NCBI RefSeq assembly: GCF_035046485.1
Contig: NC_085138.1
Location: 288,358,089 to 288,422,088, forward strand
DNA: 64,000 nucleotides
Source of the DNA: Aedes albopictus
Lineage: Eukaryota; Arthropoda; Insecta; Diptera; Culicidae
Direction of reading: 5' to 3'
Shown here: positions 1-12,215 of the stretch, one piece after another
Position numbering within the stretch: the stretch's first letter is position 1
Layout: every line of letters starts with the position of its first letter
Program-made: the position numbers and the translations under genes
Notes under the pieces: model-generated
Databases searched by the model: none
The model's input: the letters and a program-made list of their open reading frames with translations, nothing else
Told to the model about the DNA's origin: nothing

Positions 1-139
1 AGAAAAATATGTTTCATTTTAACAGAAACCTTTTTTTTAACAAAATGTCGAAATACTACTTCGTTGTTTAATTAAACAAAAAAATTAATTAAATTTAATT
101 ATTATAAAAAAAAACAAAAATAAAAAAGTGAGGAAATGC

Positions 140-400
140 GTCCAGTATTGCCTTAATGGAGAAGCTAGCATCCAGAAGGTTGACAAAGCTGGAAAGATAC
201 GGTGGGTAGGACATTTTATGAGAATGTCAGATGATAACCCTGAAAAATATGCTCGCTAGAAATGTGGCCGGTAAAGATGACGTGAAGCTCATCGAAAAAG
301 TTGGGTTAATCAGGCCAAGAGTGATCTGTCAAGTGTATGATGTTTCCGAAGTTGGAAAGAAGTAGAACCGCGCTAATTGCACAATTGCATTTAATCGCTT
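140..400 (+). pseudogene. Decayed 3' tail of a non-LTR retrotransposon RT gene
   Basis: From 176 the plus strand reads KVDKAGKIRWVGHFMRMSDD and then NPEKYAR before a stop at 257-259. This matches the segment after the RT domain in the RTE-like elements at 56.8 kb of this window (KAGRIRWAGHVARMPDNNPA). Similar residues continue in shifted frames to about 400. No intact frame, start or catalytic domain is present, so it is a dead 5'-truncated remnant. The clade is inferred from the tail motif only. Confidence 0.55.
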
Positions 401-1059
401 CAGTATGCTTTGCTCCGTTGATCCTTGGGTAGTTTCCGCAATTTCCACGAACATGATATTAGGTGGATACAAATTTTATTTTGACTTTTTGCCCCCCCCC
501 CCTCGAAAAATTTTGGCAGGATTTTGCATTTTGAGGGGGTAGATAAAAAATATTTATCAAAATATCGGGTTCTGTTAAAAATTCTTTAAAAAATATGATG
601 AGTTTCAATTTTTTTTTTAGATTGAATGCTTTATTATTTTTATCCCCCCCCCCTCGACCAGCTAAAGAGTGGTGGGACAAAAAGTGAAATAAATATTTGT
701 TACGACCTTATGTACTGGCGAACATCTATGGGCGATTTTGTACATTTTTGCGCGATTATCTACGGCGAAACGCGTAGGTAATAAATAAACAAATGAATGA
801 AGTTTTCATTCCGTAGGTGCTTTCTTATGATTAGAATCGTATCAAAGGAGCCTCCATAAAAATTATTATTCAAAATTTTAAGTCGGTGCGACTATTTCAA
901 TATTGATTTATTGTTTAGCATTCCAACTCGTAACTCAGATACAATGTATCTGAACCTTGATGCCATTGAAACACCTCCAATCTGCCTCGCCCAAAATGCA
1001 TAAAAAAGCACTAAATCCAAAGCTTCAGCTGCATCCATCAAACGATCACGCACCCCATT
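401..1059. other. Unassigned AT-rich DNA
   Basis: No convincing gene. Two poly-C tracts (about 489-501 and 644-655), each followed by TCGA, flank an AT-rich stretch and may be the ends of a small repeat. Confidence 0.4.
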
Positions 1060-1139
1060 AAAACGCATCCAATCCCCCGATGAAAGGAGCTAAACACTCT
1101 ACATCAATGTCGCATTTCACCCGATTCGAGCTTAAGTCA

Positions 1140-1260
1140 GCAACGACGGACGGATGACGTGACTCATCATCATCCGCCAAAATGCCACTATAAATAAATC
1201 CAACCTGTCAGTTGGTGATCGATTTCCGCTCGCCCAGTGCCAACTTACCGAGAGCGCGCC
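1140..1260 (+). promoter_or_regulatory. Possible RNA polymerase II core promoter
   Basis: A TATAAATA box lies at 1189-1196, with an initiator-like TCAGTT at 1208-1213. TGACGT (1155-1160) overlaps an AP-1-type TGACTCA (1160-1166) just upstream. The surrounding 1,060-1,340 is richer in GC than its neighbours and shows no repeat seen elsewhere in the window. The TATA to TCAGTT distance of about 21 bp is short; a start nearer 1,219 would fit better. A plus-strand 94-codon ATG frame begins at 1,342 but resembles no protein I know. Confidence 0.3.
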
Positions 1261-3689
1261 GAGCCCCAGGGTTCAATGACTAGCTCGATATGACGCGGTT
1301 TCGTTACAAATTCAAACCACTATACCACCATTCATAATATAATGTTCTGCCAGCCGCGCGGGACGAGGAGCATTGAAAAGGCGACAAGAGCCCAACCCTT
1401 CAAACATTTGAAATCGATTTGCATTTCTACTTTCAGCGAAACTCACTCAGCTCCACAACCACTTCAATTCCATCAATTACTAACGCAATCGGCGTACCGC
1501 GGGTTGATGGTGAACGATCAGCGCTTCCAGGTTCAGCTCCAAGAACGTTGTTGTTGGTGTTCACTACACTCGGTTATGTGTTTATGCAGCACCAACCAAC
1601 TCCTTTCTTCGCGATCGGATCACTAGAATGGGAAAGCACACTGCAAAGAGCAAAAAAAAAACTATGAAAAAAACCGAAAGGAAGGAAATAGTTAAATCAA
1701 CATTTGCATGCATAAACATTCTGAACGTGGACGTGGACACTGAACACTGACTGCTTCTGGTTGACGGCAGTCAATTGCCCCCCGGCTATGGCCGGTGATT
1801 TGTCGATCGGGAAGCCAACTCTCGGGTAAGAACGAATTAGAAGCCTGACATCCGATTTTGGAAACTATCGCGACCGTTTGACCATTTAAAGGTTTGTCGC
1901 GACCGACAGCGATAGCCAAAAGGATGGACGAACTGCTGGCGTGTTCGAAATTGTATCTGGTATAGCAATTGCGATATGGCGCTGCTGGTGCATGGTGAAC
2001 GCTAGAACCGTTATTCGATCAAACTAACGGACCATGGATTGATGTTGCAGCCCAGAGTGCTGTTTTGGGTTCAACGTACTTGCTATAGCTTAAAACGGCA
2101 TTCGGCGAAAAATGGTATTTTATTGAGGTCTGACAAACAGCAAGGGTGCTGAGAAGGTTGACTTTCTTAAGCGAAAATTTAGGATGTCAGGAGGAAGAAC
2201 TATCAAGATGTAGAAAGTCATTGGTATGGATTTTATAATAAAATCTGAGATACTTTCACCAGACACAGATATCTCTGTTTCGTTTTCCAATTTTCTTGGC
2301 ATTACTGGGTTCTTTTGTGTCTCTTTCTTTGGCTTAGTTTTAGAAGGATGCAATCTTCAGTATTTATCGCAATAAAAAACTGGAAAACTGCTAGATCTAA
2401 AGCTCTCCTTGTTTTATTTTTCAAAAAAAAAAAAAAAATTCCTTGCTATGCAAATGATCATGCGATATGCGTGCGTCGAGATGACGTCAGCAAAAACCCT
2501 GGTTGTGTTACTTTTGTCATATTTTATGGCACATCATATTAATGTTTCTAAATATATGGAGTGAGCTCAAACCAAATATGTCAAGCCACAATATGAACGT
2601 TTAGAAGCCACTATACTATATCGAACAAAAGTATCACAGCCCAGCCAATCTTTCAACCTCGATCCAATTCTAACACCTGCACCACTCAACACAATAAATG
2701 GCTCTGCCGAAGAACACAGAAGTGAATAAACCAACAGACCAACCGGCAACTTCGAGTGCTCTGTAAACAAACATTAGAAGATTTTGATCTCGTTCGGAGT
2801 CACCCATAAAAAGATCGGGTGCTTCACCTAATTTATTGACACTATCCGTTCGTTGCCATGGAGGGACCTCACACAGCTGTCGTCGTCCTCTCGCCCTTCT
2901 GGTTCGCTCGGGTTCAAGATGAAAAATCTCCGGTTTTGGTCAAACAACTAACGACACGTCCCTTTGCTCCGTTTACGATTGAGAACGAGGTTCTGCTCAC
3001 CTCAGGGGAGGTATAACTAGGGCAAGGATTTCTGTTTGCTTGCCCATTTTTTTCTTTGAAATTAATGATTGTGTGGTTGGAAGTATCAATATTTTATCTT
3101 CGGAATCATTGTTACGACTTCTTCGAATTTCGAATCGATGCGACCCGACCCTTTCTAGATTCGGTTCCTATTCCTTCCAAAGATGAGTTCGATAATTGGA
3201 TATTCTATTAAATGATAAATTTTCTCATACTCCAGTTGAAGTCAGAGCCCACTACTGAAGCAGCTAATCAATCACAGCTAATTCCCTTTAATGAAACCGC
3301 TCCGGTTCGGTGAGTGAAATCGATCAATCAAAGAATTAGCATCCATTGACAATTCAACAGCTGAAACAGGAGAGAAAAAATCCACGTTTCGCAAGGGCAA
3401 AGTCCCTTGAGGAGAATTGCAAGCCCAAACTGCACGACGACATGGTCTTTGCTGCAGCGATGTAGCACTGTAGCATATGGAAAAATCGCTTCGTTCTTGT
3501 AACCCAAAAGCAATCAAAACATCGTCAAATGGCTTCCTGAAAATCGTTCAACCGAATCTGAGGAGCAAATGGGAATGTCACAATAGGGTGGTTCAAAAAT
3601 CTGATGTAGGTGCCCATGCGAAATGTAAATTTCCTTGACTTAAACTTCAGTATTTCTGTATTCCTCTCGAATATTGTCTGCTCGGGTTT
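1261..3689. other. Unassigned DNA, no supported gene
   Basis: The stretch has short frames only. A GC-rich portion near 2,840-3,010 may be non-repetitive, but no coding signal or repeat structure was recognised. A frame at 1,342-1,626 (ATG, 94 codons) directly follows the possible promoter and could be a first exon, but nothing in its residues supports this. Confidence 0.4.
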
Positions 3690-5469
3690 AATTTTGAGTC
3701 CAACCATCGAACAATTCTATAGACATCGACGTCTAAGGTTTCCCGCACTGAGCTCCAGGTAGTCGGCTTATCTACTGTCACACGCCCGAGAATCTTTATA
3801 TCGTTCTCCCTGAGTAACTCCGACCTTATCCTGCTCCAAACTTCATGTTCTTCGTCTGGGATAGGGCCAACTCAAACTATCCTTTTCCGCCAAAGCTGCT
3901 GCATCATCATCTTGGTCAATACTAACGAGGGCCAATACTACCAGAACACTGAGGGATCAGATAATCTTGCAATATCGGATTACACTTCACGTATCTTTGG
4001 AACACCGGTATTAGTCATGGGCATCACTGTTTCTCACGATCTTCAACAGGTACGCCTTCGAGTAATTGCAGATTGTTTGCGCACTGCTTATGCAACATGG
4101 ATCCGCTCCCTTGTTCAGCAACATCCACAAATCTTCACAAAGTCGTTTCTTCCAAAGTACCTGTCCTCGAGAATACGTCGTCTACGTAGAATGTCATTGA
4201 CAATACAGCGCACGCCTCCGGCAAATTCTCATATTCGTCTCCGACCAATTAAACCAAGCACCGTGTTGCTAGGAATTCAGCTAGTCCAATATCGTACGTA
4301 ACCCTCAGCAATTCCACATACATGGTTGGTTGCGTTGAGTTGTCTCGTCATAAGCATCCTTGGAATTTTTTATGCGTTTCGTCTACCACAACCTGTCTGT
4401 ACATACGCTGAATGTCCGCCGTGAGGACGAATTTATGCATGATGATGTCGAACAGTGGTTTCTGGACCATTGGTGCATCCATCAGAATCTCATTAATTGA
4501 TGAATCGGTAACCGTTTTCGCGGAACCATTAAATACTACCCGAAATCTAGTTGTTAAGCTATCTGGTTTCATCACACAATGATGCGGTAAATAGTAGGTA
4601 TCCACCCGTGGTTTTTGTGACATCTATAACTCTGGCGTGACCAAGTTTACAAAATCCGTATACATCTTTTTCAAGTCACGTTGCCTTTCAAGTCCATTCT
4701 CTATAGGGTTGCCTTGAATATCCTTTCCGCCTGCCTCTTCTCGGAAAGGAAGCTAAACGACATATCTGCCATCGTCGCTCCTGGAACACGAAGCTCGAAA
4801 ATGCCATTCGCAATCGTCACAAGCAAGGGAAAATCATCTGACATTCGTATTTTTCCTGCCTTCAACAAATCGTAGTAAACTTTTGCTTTAACGAGCATAT
4901 CCACATGTCCCAAGTAGAAGTAAGTTGGATCAGCCAACGGCAGATGTTCCGAAATCGGCCGAGGTGCACGAAGGGCTGCGCGCTTGTCATACGTGGAACT
5001 ATCAAATGGTTCATGAGAAGTGCGAAATTCGACGTTCTGGACTTCAGCGTGAACGACATCCATTTCCTTCAACAATTGGGATGTCCACGTTCTCCTCGCG
5101 TAAACACAGCCACTTATTCTCTATAATACGAAGTTCGCAATAGCTCCAGAGTACAAGTAGCGTGTGACATTCGTGCCATCTATGATGTAGATAAACCGCT
5201 GTTTCCAGTAACACCTGTTTCTGCGTCGAAATCTACAACACTGGAACCTCACACGGAGCCATGACTTTCGGTGGACCCTTCGTGGCCGCCGAACTTACAA
5301 CAGATTGTTTCATCTCTTCTAAACGCACTGCCGTCCTCGCCTTCTGTGGTTGATCATCAACATGCATGGGTACGATGTTTCTAAAGAGCTTGCAGTTAGC
5401 TGTTCTCGGTGGCATACAACAAAACAACCCGAGTAGGTGAGAAAATCTAACGAATAACACATTCAGTTT
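3690..5469 (-). pseudogene. Broken BEL/Pao LTR retrotransposon Pol (gag end, protease, RT)
   Basis: Minus-strand pieces occur in Pol order. A Gag/protease linker lies at about 5,460-5,230. A protease remnant at about 5,225-5,140 reads YSGAIANF where the family has DSGA, so the catalytic Asp is lost. The post-protease linker (LADPTYFYLGHVDMLVKAKV, YYDLL) is at about 5,000-4,850. RT opens with the BEL-diagnostic YYLPHHCVMKPDS at 4,623-4,348, with the FVLTADIQRMYRQ motif. A further piece with MQQLWRKRI and PIPDEE is near 3,910-3,790. Stops and frameshifts separate them; RNase H, integrase and LTRs are not seen. BEL/Pao assignment is secure from the YLPHH motif and domain order. Confidence 0.8.
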
Positions 5470-5979
5470 TTAACCCACTAATACCCAAACTTTTGATTTT
5501 GATCTAAATATCATTTTTCGTCATCTAAAATCGATTTAAGCAAGTTTTGGAAGATGATTCTTTTTAATTTTCGATTTTGTAAATTTCGGTTTTTGATTTT
5601 TCTAATTTTTATTTTTGAACACCCTCCCACTTTTATATTTTTCCTGAAAGCCTATTCGGGATACGGAATTTTTGAGACAAAAACATTTTGAAACTGTTTA
5701 ACTATGATAGAATGATTTGAGAAAAAATTAAAATATGTTAGTTGTTGCGATCCAATACAAAATAAACAATGACTTCTGAAAGGTGACTAAAACATTAATT
5801 TTTCAATGATTTTTAAAAAATGTAAATACGTTTTAAAAGACACAACTATTTTGAGATATACGGAACAGTCCTTTATATTGGCCAAAAATATAAACATTTT
5901 GGTTGTCCACGAAACAAAAATTACAAAAATGCTCAAACTATACCCCGTCTAAAGACGGGGTTGGGTATTAGAGGGTTAA
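5470..5979. mobile_element. MITE-like element with TTAACCC ends
   Basis: The ends form an inverted repeat: TTAACCCACTAATACCCAA at 5,470 and TTGGGTATTAGAGGGTTAA ending at 5,979. The AT-rich interior has no coding capacity. The left end lies next to the broken BEL/Pao copy. A shorter element with related TTAACC...GGGTTAA ends occurs at 26,150-26,240. Confidence 0.6.
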
Positions 5980-7114
5980 TAAGGCTGACACAAATTTTGA
6001 TTGTGTTTTTTGTCGAAATTCGAGGGGGACACAAATAACAAATTCGATGAGTTTGACGATTTTGCCCATTTGTTTGGGTAATTTTACATGAAATATATTT
6101 ATTATTTATCATCATCCCCATTGACGAGTCAACAAGCAAAGTGACATAAGTAGAAAATAAGATTTGTTCCGGCCTAATTGAATTACTGAAGAACAAAAAA
6201 TGATATTGGTTTGATTGAGATATGAGGTAAAACATCAGAAATAATATCAAAATCTAGTATGGAGAAGTGCTCAAAAATAGCTTGTTGAGATATTCCAAGA
6301 TCAAAACTATAGCAGACAAGATAAGTCGACCTTTTTCTTGAGAAAAAAAAAGATTTCTCACGTTCTTTCAAATGTACACTCAGAAAAAATAATTGTAAAA
6401 ACAATTAAATTTCAGTTCAAATCAACCGATTTTTCAGTTTGCTATAGCGACAAACTGATTTCTAGATCAAACTGAACTGTCCCATTGTTTGATAATACAA
6501 ATATTTTCATTTGATGAAATTTTTGACAGTTTGTTAGAACAAATTGAGATTTGGTAATTTCAACATAAAATGACAGATTGTTTCAAACGACTGCACTTTT
6601 GGTACTAACAAAACCGGAATGCTATTGTGTTGGTGACGGCAGCTCCTGCGGCACGGAAATCTATTTTTAGACACTCGGCAAGCGGATGGAAGCGAGAGCG
6701 AATAAAAAAAGGCAAAAAAGCGAAACCGACCAACTTTTTGAGGATGTTGTCTTGAGTACCTGCGCGTTATCCATCACGACCAAAACTGCACTTGGAAGTT
6801 GGAATGATGGATTTCCTACACTTTCTCCGTTGTGGCGATGTTGGGGTAAGAATTTTAAAGATGTGTGAGTGCATTCGGGCCATGTTTATGGTCCCCATTT
6901 TGTTGAAACAAATGAAGTTTTCATCGTTATATGGAATGATAGGAATTGATTGTTTTGATCGATAAACTCTAAGCAAGAACAAAGAAATATAACTTTGGAA
7001 TAAGCAATTACTCAGTTTGAAAATCAACCATGCGTTTTAATGTTTTAAACAAGCCTCTTTTTCCTGCGTGTAGATAAAGGCTTATGTGATTTTTTTTTAT
7101 TTTTGACGTCCTTA
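5980..7114. other. Unassigned AT-rich DNA
   Basis: No supported gene. 6,375-6,610 starts with ACACTCAGAAAAAATAA and repeats short motifs built on AAACTGA/TCAGTTTG, which suggests a decayed MITE, but a clear partner end was not found. Confidence 0.35.
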
Positions 7115-7276
7115 GGCAGCGTCCATTTATTACGTTACGCAATAATCTACAATTATCGACCCCCTCCCCCATGCGTAACGCTTTTTTGTATCAAAACCCT
7201 ATTTTTTTGTATGGACCGTAACGCTCGGTCATACTCCCCCTCCCCCTAGAGCGTTACGTAATTTGTGGACGGCGCC
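7115..7276. mobile_element. Small MITE, TACGTTACGC family
   Basis: The ends are imperfect inverted repeats: GCGTCCATTTATTACGTTAC on the left and TTACGTAATTTGTGGACGGC on the right. The 162-bp interior contains CCCCCTCCCCC runs. Two relatives occur in this window, at 30,593-30,811 and, more diverged, at 37,488-37,632. Confidence 0.65.
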
Positions 7277-7279
7277 TTA

Positions 7280-8640
7280 CAAGATTTATCAGAATTTCCC
7301 CAAGGTTTTCCTCAGATAATCTTCCACAGACTCAAAAATATTTCCAAAGTTTCCTTTAGAAATTCTACCAGGAATTTTTAAATAAAATCACGCTTCCTTC
7401 CAATGTTCCTTTGAGAATTTCAAAATTCAGAAACTCCTCAAATTATTCGTCTAGGTAGATTGACATGTGTTCCTTCTAAACCTCCACAACGGATTACTTA
7501 TTTCTTCATACTTCATAGTGTCAAATCTTTCTACAAGGATTGGAAGTCCTTTCAAAACTTCTTTCACAAATTGTTCTAGTGGTTTCTTTTGACAATCTCC
7601 CAGAAATTCCAGAAATGTGTTCAGGAATTCATCCAGAAAACTCTGCAGAAATTCTTTCAAAGATTCATGCAATATTATTTTCAGTGGTTCAGGCTGATAT
7701 GCGCACAGAGATTCCTGAAGAAGTTCATACAGAGGAGCCTTCAGGATTTCCTCCATGTTTTTCTCCAGATTTTTTTCTGGAACTTCCTATGTAGATAAAA
7801 TTAATAATTTCTACAAGAGATCCTTCGGAAATATCTCAAGAGTATTTTTTTTTTCTAGAAGCTCAACGAGGCGTTTCTCCAGTTTTTTTTTTACAGAAAT
7901 ATCTTCAGATATAAGACAATGGATTGCTCCAGGAATGATCTCAGTAAATCCTCTAAGAATTTTTTTAATGGTTTCCCCAGCAAATTCCTAAATCTATCAC
8001 GCTGAGGACCTGGGATCGAGTCCCACTCCCGACAAACTCGCAAAATGTGAGTTCTTCCTTCGGAAGGGAAGTAAAGCGTGGGTCCTGAGATAAACTAGCC
8101 TGGGGCTAAAAATCTCGTTAATACAGATAAAAACAAAATGTTAAATAAAATTCTCAATAAACTTTTCTAGGAATTCCACCGAGAGTTTCTCCAAAAAGTT
8201 CTTCAGAAATTCCTCCTGGGATTCCTTCAATAATTTCCTGGGTAATTTGTTATATATTATTGTAGAGATTATTCCAACAGTACTTAAGGGATTCTGTGGG
8301 TTCTCCAGTATATTTCTTCAGAAATTCCTTCAGAGCTCCCTACAAAAAAAAACTCCAGAGATTTCTTCGGAGTTTTCTTCAGAAATTATAGCAAGCGACT
8401 CTTCAAAAGTTCTTCCAAGGATTTTTAAAGAAGTTTGTTTCTTCGGAAATTCTCCCAAGAATTCCTCCAACAATTTCTTGAGATATTTTTAATTTTTTTT
8501 AGAATTTGATTCTGCATTTTCGTCAGAAATATCTTCTGGATTCTTTTAGAGTTTCCTGCAGGAATTGTTTCAGAAATTCCTCTTATGATTATTTTCCAGA
8601 AGTTCTTCCAGAAATGCACACGAAATTACTGCTGAATTCA
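7280..8640 (+). repeat. Degenerate 12-bp tandem repeat, TTCAGAAATTCC phase
   Basis: Units such as TTCAGGAATTCA, TCCAGAAAACTC, TGCAGAAATTCT and TTCAAAGATTCA follow each other every 12 bases around 7,620-7,700, and the pattern runs diffusely over more than 1 kb. Because 12 is divisible by 3, chance frames have a four-residue rhythm (EFLQ SFLD EFLN on the minus strand at 7,451-7,756). I read these as repeat translations, not genes. A SINE fragment interrupts it near 8.0 kb. Confidence 0.6.
7995..8150 (+). mobile_element. Fragment of a tRNA-derived SINE
   Basis: GGGATCGAGTCCCACTCCC at about 8,010-8,028 matches a pol III box B. It is followed by GACAAACTCGCAAAATGTGA and a tail ending in GATAAAAACAAAA. 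The box A half is missing or decayed, so the copy is 5'-truncated. The sequence differs from the two other SINE families in this window. Confidence 0.5.
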
Positions 8641-9990
8641 AAAGACTTCAGAGTAGTAAATATTTGAAGGAAAACACCTTTGCAGATTTCTAGAAGTAAT
8701 TTTAGAAAATTTTCAGGAGGTACAAAAAAATATTAAGCAATTTCCGAGTTTTTTTCTCTGGAGGAATTATTGAAATGCCTGAAAGAACACCTACCTTAAG
8801 AAATTCCTTAACAAAACTTTGTAGAAACTCTGGATGTAACTACAACTAAAATTTCTTAGGAAATTTCTAGAAGGATTCCCGGAGAAATCGATAGAAAAAC
8901 TACTCAAGGAGTCTCTTAAAAATGTTTGCAGAAACTGCAGGCAAAGATACCGGTGGAATATTTTAAGAAATCCCTGTAAAAATCCTTAGGAATCCCTGGA
9001 GGATTTTCTGAAGGAATCCTTGAAAGAAGTCCAGGATATATTTCTGAAGGAATTCTTCTAGGGACAAGACAATATACAAACCGATGCAAATTGAGGTACT
9101 ATTTTTGCTTAAAGCCATTCTAAAATGTCTCTCAAATACGGAAAATATGACAAGACTGCTCGACTTTCCTCTGGTATCAGACAACACTTTGTGAAAACCG
9201 GAATAATCCAGAGGAATCGTCAGCATCACTCTTATCTGTCTTGCGACAAGGAATTTTTAGAAAAAAAAATTGATGGAGGGATGAGCATACTAAAATGTAT
9301 GAAATTCTTAAGGGAACAAAAAAAATCTGGAAATTTTGCTGAATGAATTGTTGAAGATTGTTTTGAATAAACCCTCAGCAATCTCTGGAGGAAAATTTGG
9401 ATAAATCCCTGGAGGAACTTCCAGAAAAATAGCTATAGAATTTTCTTGAGAAATTTCTAAATAAATGCCTGAGATAATCTCTGAATATATGAAATCCTAC
9501 ATGCAAGGGCCTCTTGATGATTACCAACTAGAAAGAGTCTCTGTGGCGAAAATTCTCCTGTAACTGTATGTTTCAAAGAAATCGTTGGATGAGCTCCTGA
9601 AGAAACCCCTGGAGAAATCCTAGAAGAAATGCTTGTGAAATTACCAGAAAAAAAAACTGGACAAATGTAATAAAAAAAAAACTCATGGAGGAAACTCTAA
9701 TGGTAACAACTTATTTAGAAATGTTTAAGGAATTGCATGGAGAAATACATGCACAAACTTCTATAGCAATCCTTGAAGGAATTAAAAAAAACCTGAAGTA
9801 ATTCCACGAGGAATATCTGGAATTTTTTTCAAAATACCCGGAAACTAGTTTCAAGATGAATCCTTCGAGACATTTATTTAAAAAAAAACTGCTGAAGACG
9901 GGCCAAGGAAAACTCCTGAAAGAATCTCTGGAGGAGTTCCTGAAGAAAGTTTCACAAAGAAATTGAAAAGGAATGCTCGTAACCTTCAGG
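8641..9990 (-). repeat. Degenerate 12-bp tandem repeat, opposite strand phase
   Basis: The repeat of the previous 1.3 kb continues, but now the plus strand carries the purine-rich complement (GGAGGATTTTCTGAAGGAAT, CCTTGAAAGAAG). A segment at 9,063-9,250 does not fit the pattern and holds a 73-codon ATG frame from 9,125 of unknown meaning; it may be an insertion. Confidence 0.5.
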
Positions 9991-10339
9991 AATCTAGGAA
10001 TGGGAATACGGTACTTAGAAGGAATACATTCTAAAAGTATTATCAGAGGAATCTCAAGAAGACTTCTTGCTTACCTGCAGAATTACAGATAAAAAAAAAA
10101 TAAAAAAATGTGACGTTTCCCTAGAATATTTCGTTTTAAATAAAATGAAAAATTGAAGTTTTCTAAGAATTTCTCCATAAGTAGCAGACCTGAACATCCT
10201 AGGAGCCTCTGCAATAGCTTACAATAAGGCTAATTTCGGAGCACAATCCGGACCTGGGAACCTACGCCAAGGGACTTCGTTATTCCCACCAGTTCGTCAT
10301 TGCCAACCCCAGTCCCCAGCGAAAGGAGGCCACCCAGTG
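9991..10339. other. Unassigned DNA
   Basis: No gene or clear repeat was recognised. Confidence 0.35.
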
Positions 10340-10474
10340 AACCAGTATGAGATGCTGCATAAGCTGTTAAAGTGGAGGTGATATACGTAAATTTTTACTG
10401 CGCCTAAATGGAGGCATGCTCGCATATGGCCTCCACTTTATCGTCTTATGCAACATCTTATACGATTACTGGTT
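10340..10474. mobile_element. Foldback MITE, 135 bp
   Basis: Arms of about 45 bp face each other: AACCAGTATGAGATGCTGCA on the left, and on the right a segment whose complement begins AACCAGTAATCG and continues GATGTTGCATAAG. The inner arm pairs GTGGAGG with CCTCCAC. No coding capacity. Confidence 0.55.
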
Positions 10475-10629
10475 GTCTAGGCAAGGGCAAGCTAGGATCA
10501 TGATGCGAAAAAAGCCCCCAAATGATCCCCTTCGACATCTCTGAAGACTGCTTTGTAGGAGCCATTACATCGCTTGTCTTGGCCATCACGGTCCTGGAGG
10601 CATCACCCCGCGGATTCGCATTGACACTC

Positions 10630-11440
10630 TGACAGAGATCCTCAAGGCCCACCATTTTGCTTGCCCTTATCTGAGACTTCAGCGCGACTTTGGCACTGGC
10701 GAACACCACTCGCCGTTCATTTCACTCTTCCTCAGTTCGTACTCGCTGCATCCACCACCTATCCCGTAGGCAGCATGGTTCATGCTCTTCTGCAACATAC
10801 CGTTCTATTACCGAAGACTGCCGAAGATCGTTCATGGAATGCGTCGCTCGAAAACTTTAAAAGCTAGCAGGTCTTCCTCGAGCATGGTCTATGTCTCGTG
10901 TCCGTAGAGGACCACCGGTATCATAAGCGTTTCATACATCGTGCATTTGGTGCGTGGGTTAATCTTTTTAGACTGCAGCTTCTTCTGGAGCCTCCCATTG
11001 ATGATGCGCTTTCGGATTTCACGACGCACATTGTTGTTAGTAAGCATCGGAGGTAGACGAATTACGAATTCCTCCATTATCTCGAAGGTATCCCCGTCTA
11101 TCGTGACATTACTACCTAGACGGATCCGGCCGTGTTCGGTTCCGCTCACCACCTACTTTGTTTTTGACGCATTCACCACCAGTCCGACCTTTGCTGCTTC
11201 GCGTTTCAGGTGGGTGTACAGATTTGCCACCGTTTCAAATGTTTTGGTGATAATGGACCGTTCGCAAAGCACACAAATTGACCGGATTTTGTGAAAATCG
11301 TCCCCCGGCTGTTGAGCCCGGCTTTTCGCATTACACCTTCCAGAGCGATGTTGAAGAGTAGGTATGAGTCCATCACTTTGACGAAATCCCCGGCGAGATT
11401 CGAATGAAGGAACCATAATGTAAACCTGTTCAAATCTTTA
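10630..11440 (-). pseudogene. RTE-like non-LTR retrotransposon RT fragment, frameshifted
   Basis: The minus strand carries, in order, LLFNIALEGVMRKAGLNSRG (about 11,370), the position of the RT catalytic box (FVCFANG, where YADD is expected), LKREAAKVGLVVNASKTK (ending 11,153), SNVTIDGDTFEIMEEFV, and RTKCTMYETLMIPVVLYGHE at about 10,900. A FERR...TIFG tail ends near 10,650. Frames change at least three times and the catalytic Asp pair is lost. It is the same family as the copy at 56.8-62.1 kb. Confidence 0.75.
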
Positions 11441-12210
11441 AAATTGTTTGTCAAATTATTTAACGAATTCGCATCAACTAGAGCTTTAATGCAAACAATT
11501 TAGGTGTGACCAATATGGACATTCTGGAGCACCCTAATGCCACAACACCGACCAGAAAAATCAATTTCACAACTGCTGCTGTTTGGTTTGCAGCAGCAGT
11601 CAGTCGGTATTGCGCTCACATTGGTAATACTTTCCGTTGAACGACCCGAACGTCGATGATGGTGTCGGACTCAAACGAAGAACCCAGCGGGAGGTCAGCA
11701 TTGTTTAGTTAAACGGGAGATAAGCACCCGATTCTGTTCGTTTCAGTTTTTATGAATGCTATTTGTCCTGGTGAATCTTTTTTTTTTTTGCTGTTGCGTT
11801 CTAGCAAAATACAGATGCCTTTATAGTGGTGGCAATGAAACGAAATTCTCACCTCGAGTAGCTGGTAAACGTGAGTCAAACGGTGTTGTCTCGGAGTGGA
11901 ATCTAGGGACACTGGTTGAGTTATGAAAAGGTCATGAAAAGGTATGGCGATCGAAAAATGTTAAGCTTAGTTTAGTTTTCAATTTGACAATACTTTTTAG
12001 ATTTGAGAAAATTTAATTTTTTTCACTATTCAAAACATGGTTAAGCTGATATCAAAAATCCATACAGTGCTAACATTTTTTAATTATATTTGAAATCAAA
12101 CGGCCATAGCGCCGATTGTTTCCATTAATTCTTAGAATCCTCACTTCTAATTAAATAACAGACTGAAAACCAATACAATTATCGCTTCAGTACGAGCATT
12201 GACGACCGTC
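11441..12210. other. Flank of the LTR retrotransposon, no supported gene
   Basis: AT-rich DNA without recognised genes or repeats. A poly-T run lies near 11,779. The last bases are the host sequence immediately before the ATCAT duplication. Confidence 0.4.
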
Positions 12211-12215
12211 ATCAT
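12211..12215. repeat. Target-site duplication, left (ATCAT)
   Basis: ATCAT abuts the TGTCGCGACC end of the 3' LTR and is matched by ATCAT right after the other LTR. Confidence 0.9.

Noticed and set aside
2475..2510. A DDVSKNPGC stretch resembling a 2A ribosome-skipping motif
   Set aside because: The key Glu and final Pro of the motif are replaced, the frame is short, and no polyprotein surrounds it.
7451..7798. Amphipathic frames with FLQ/FLE rhythm
   Set aside because: They come from the 12-bp repeat and appear on both strands.
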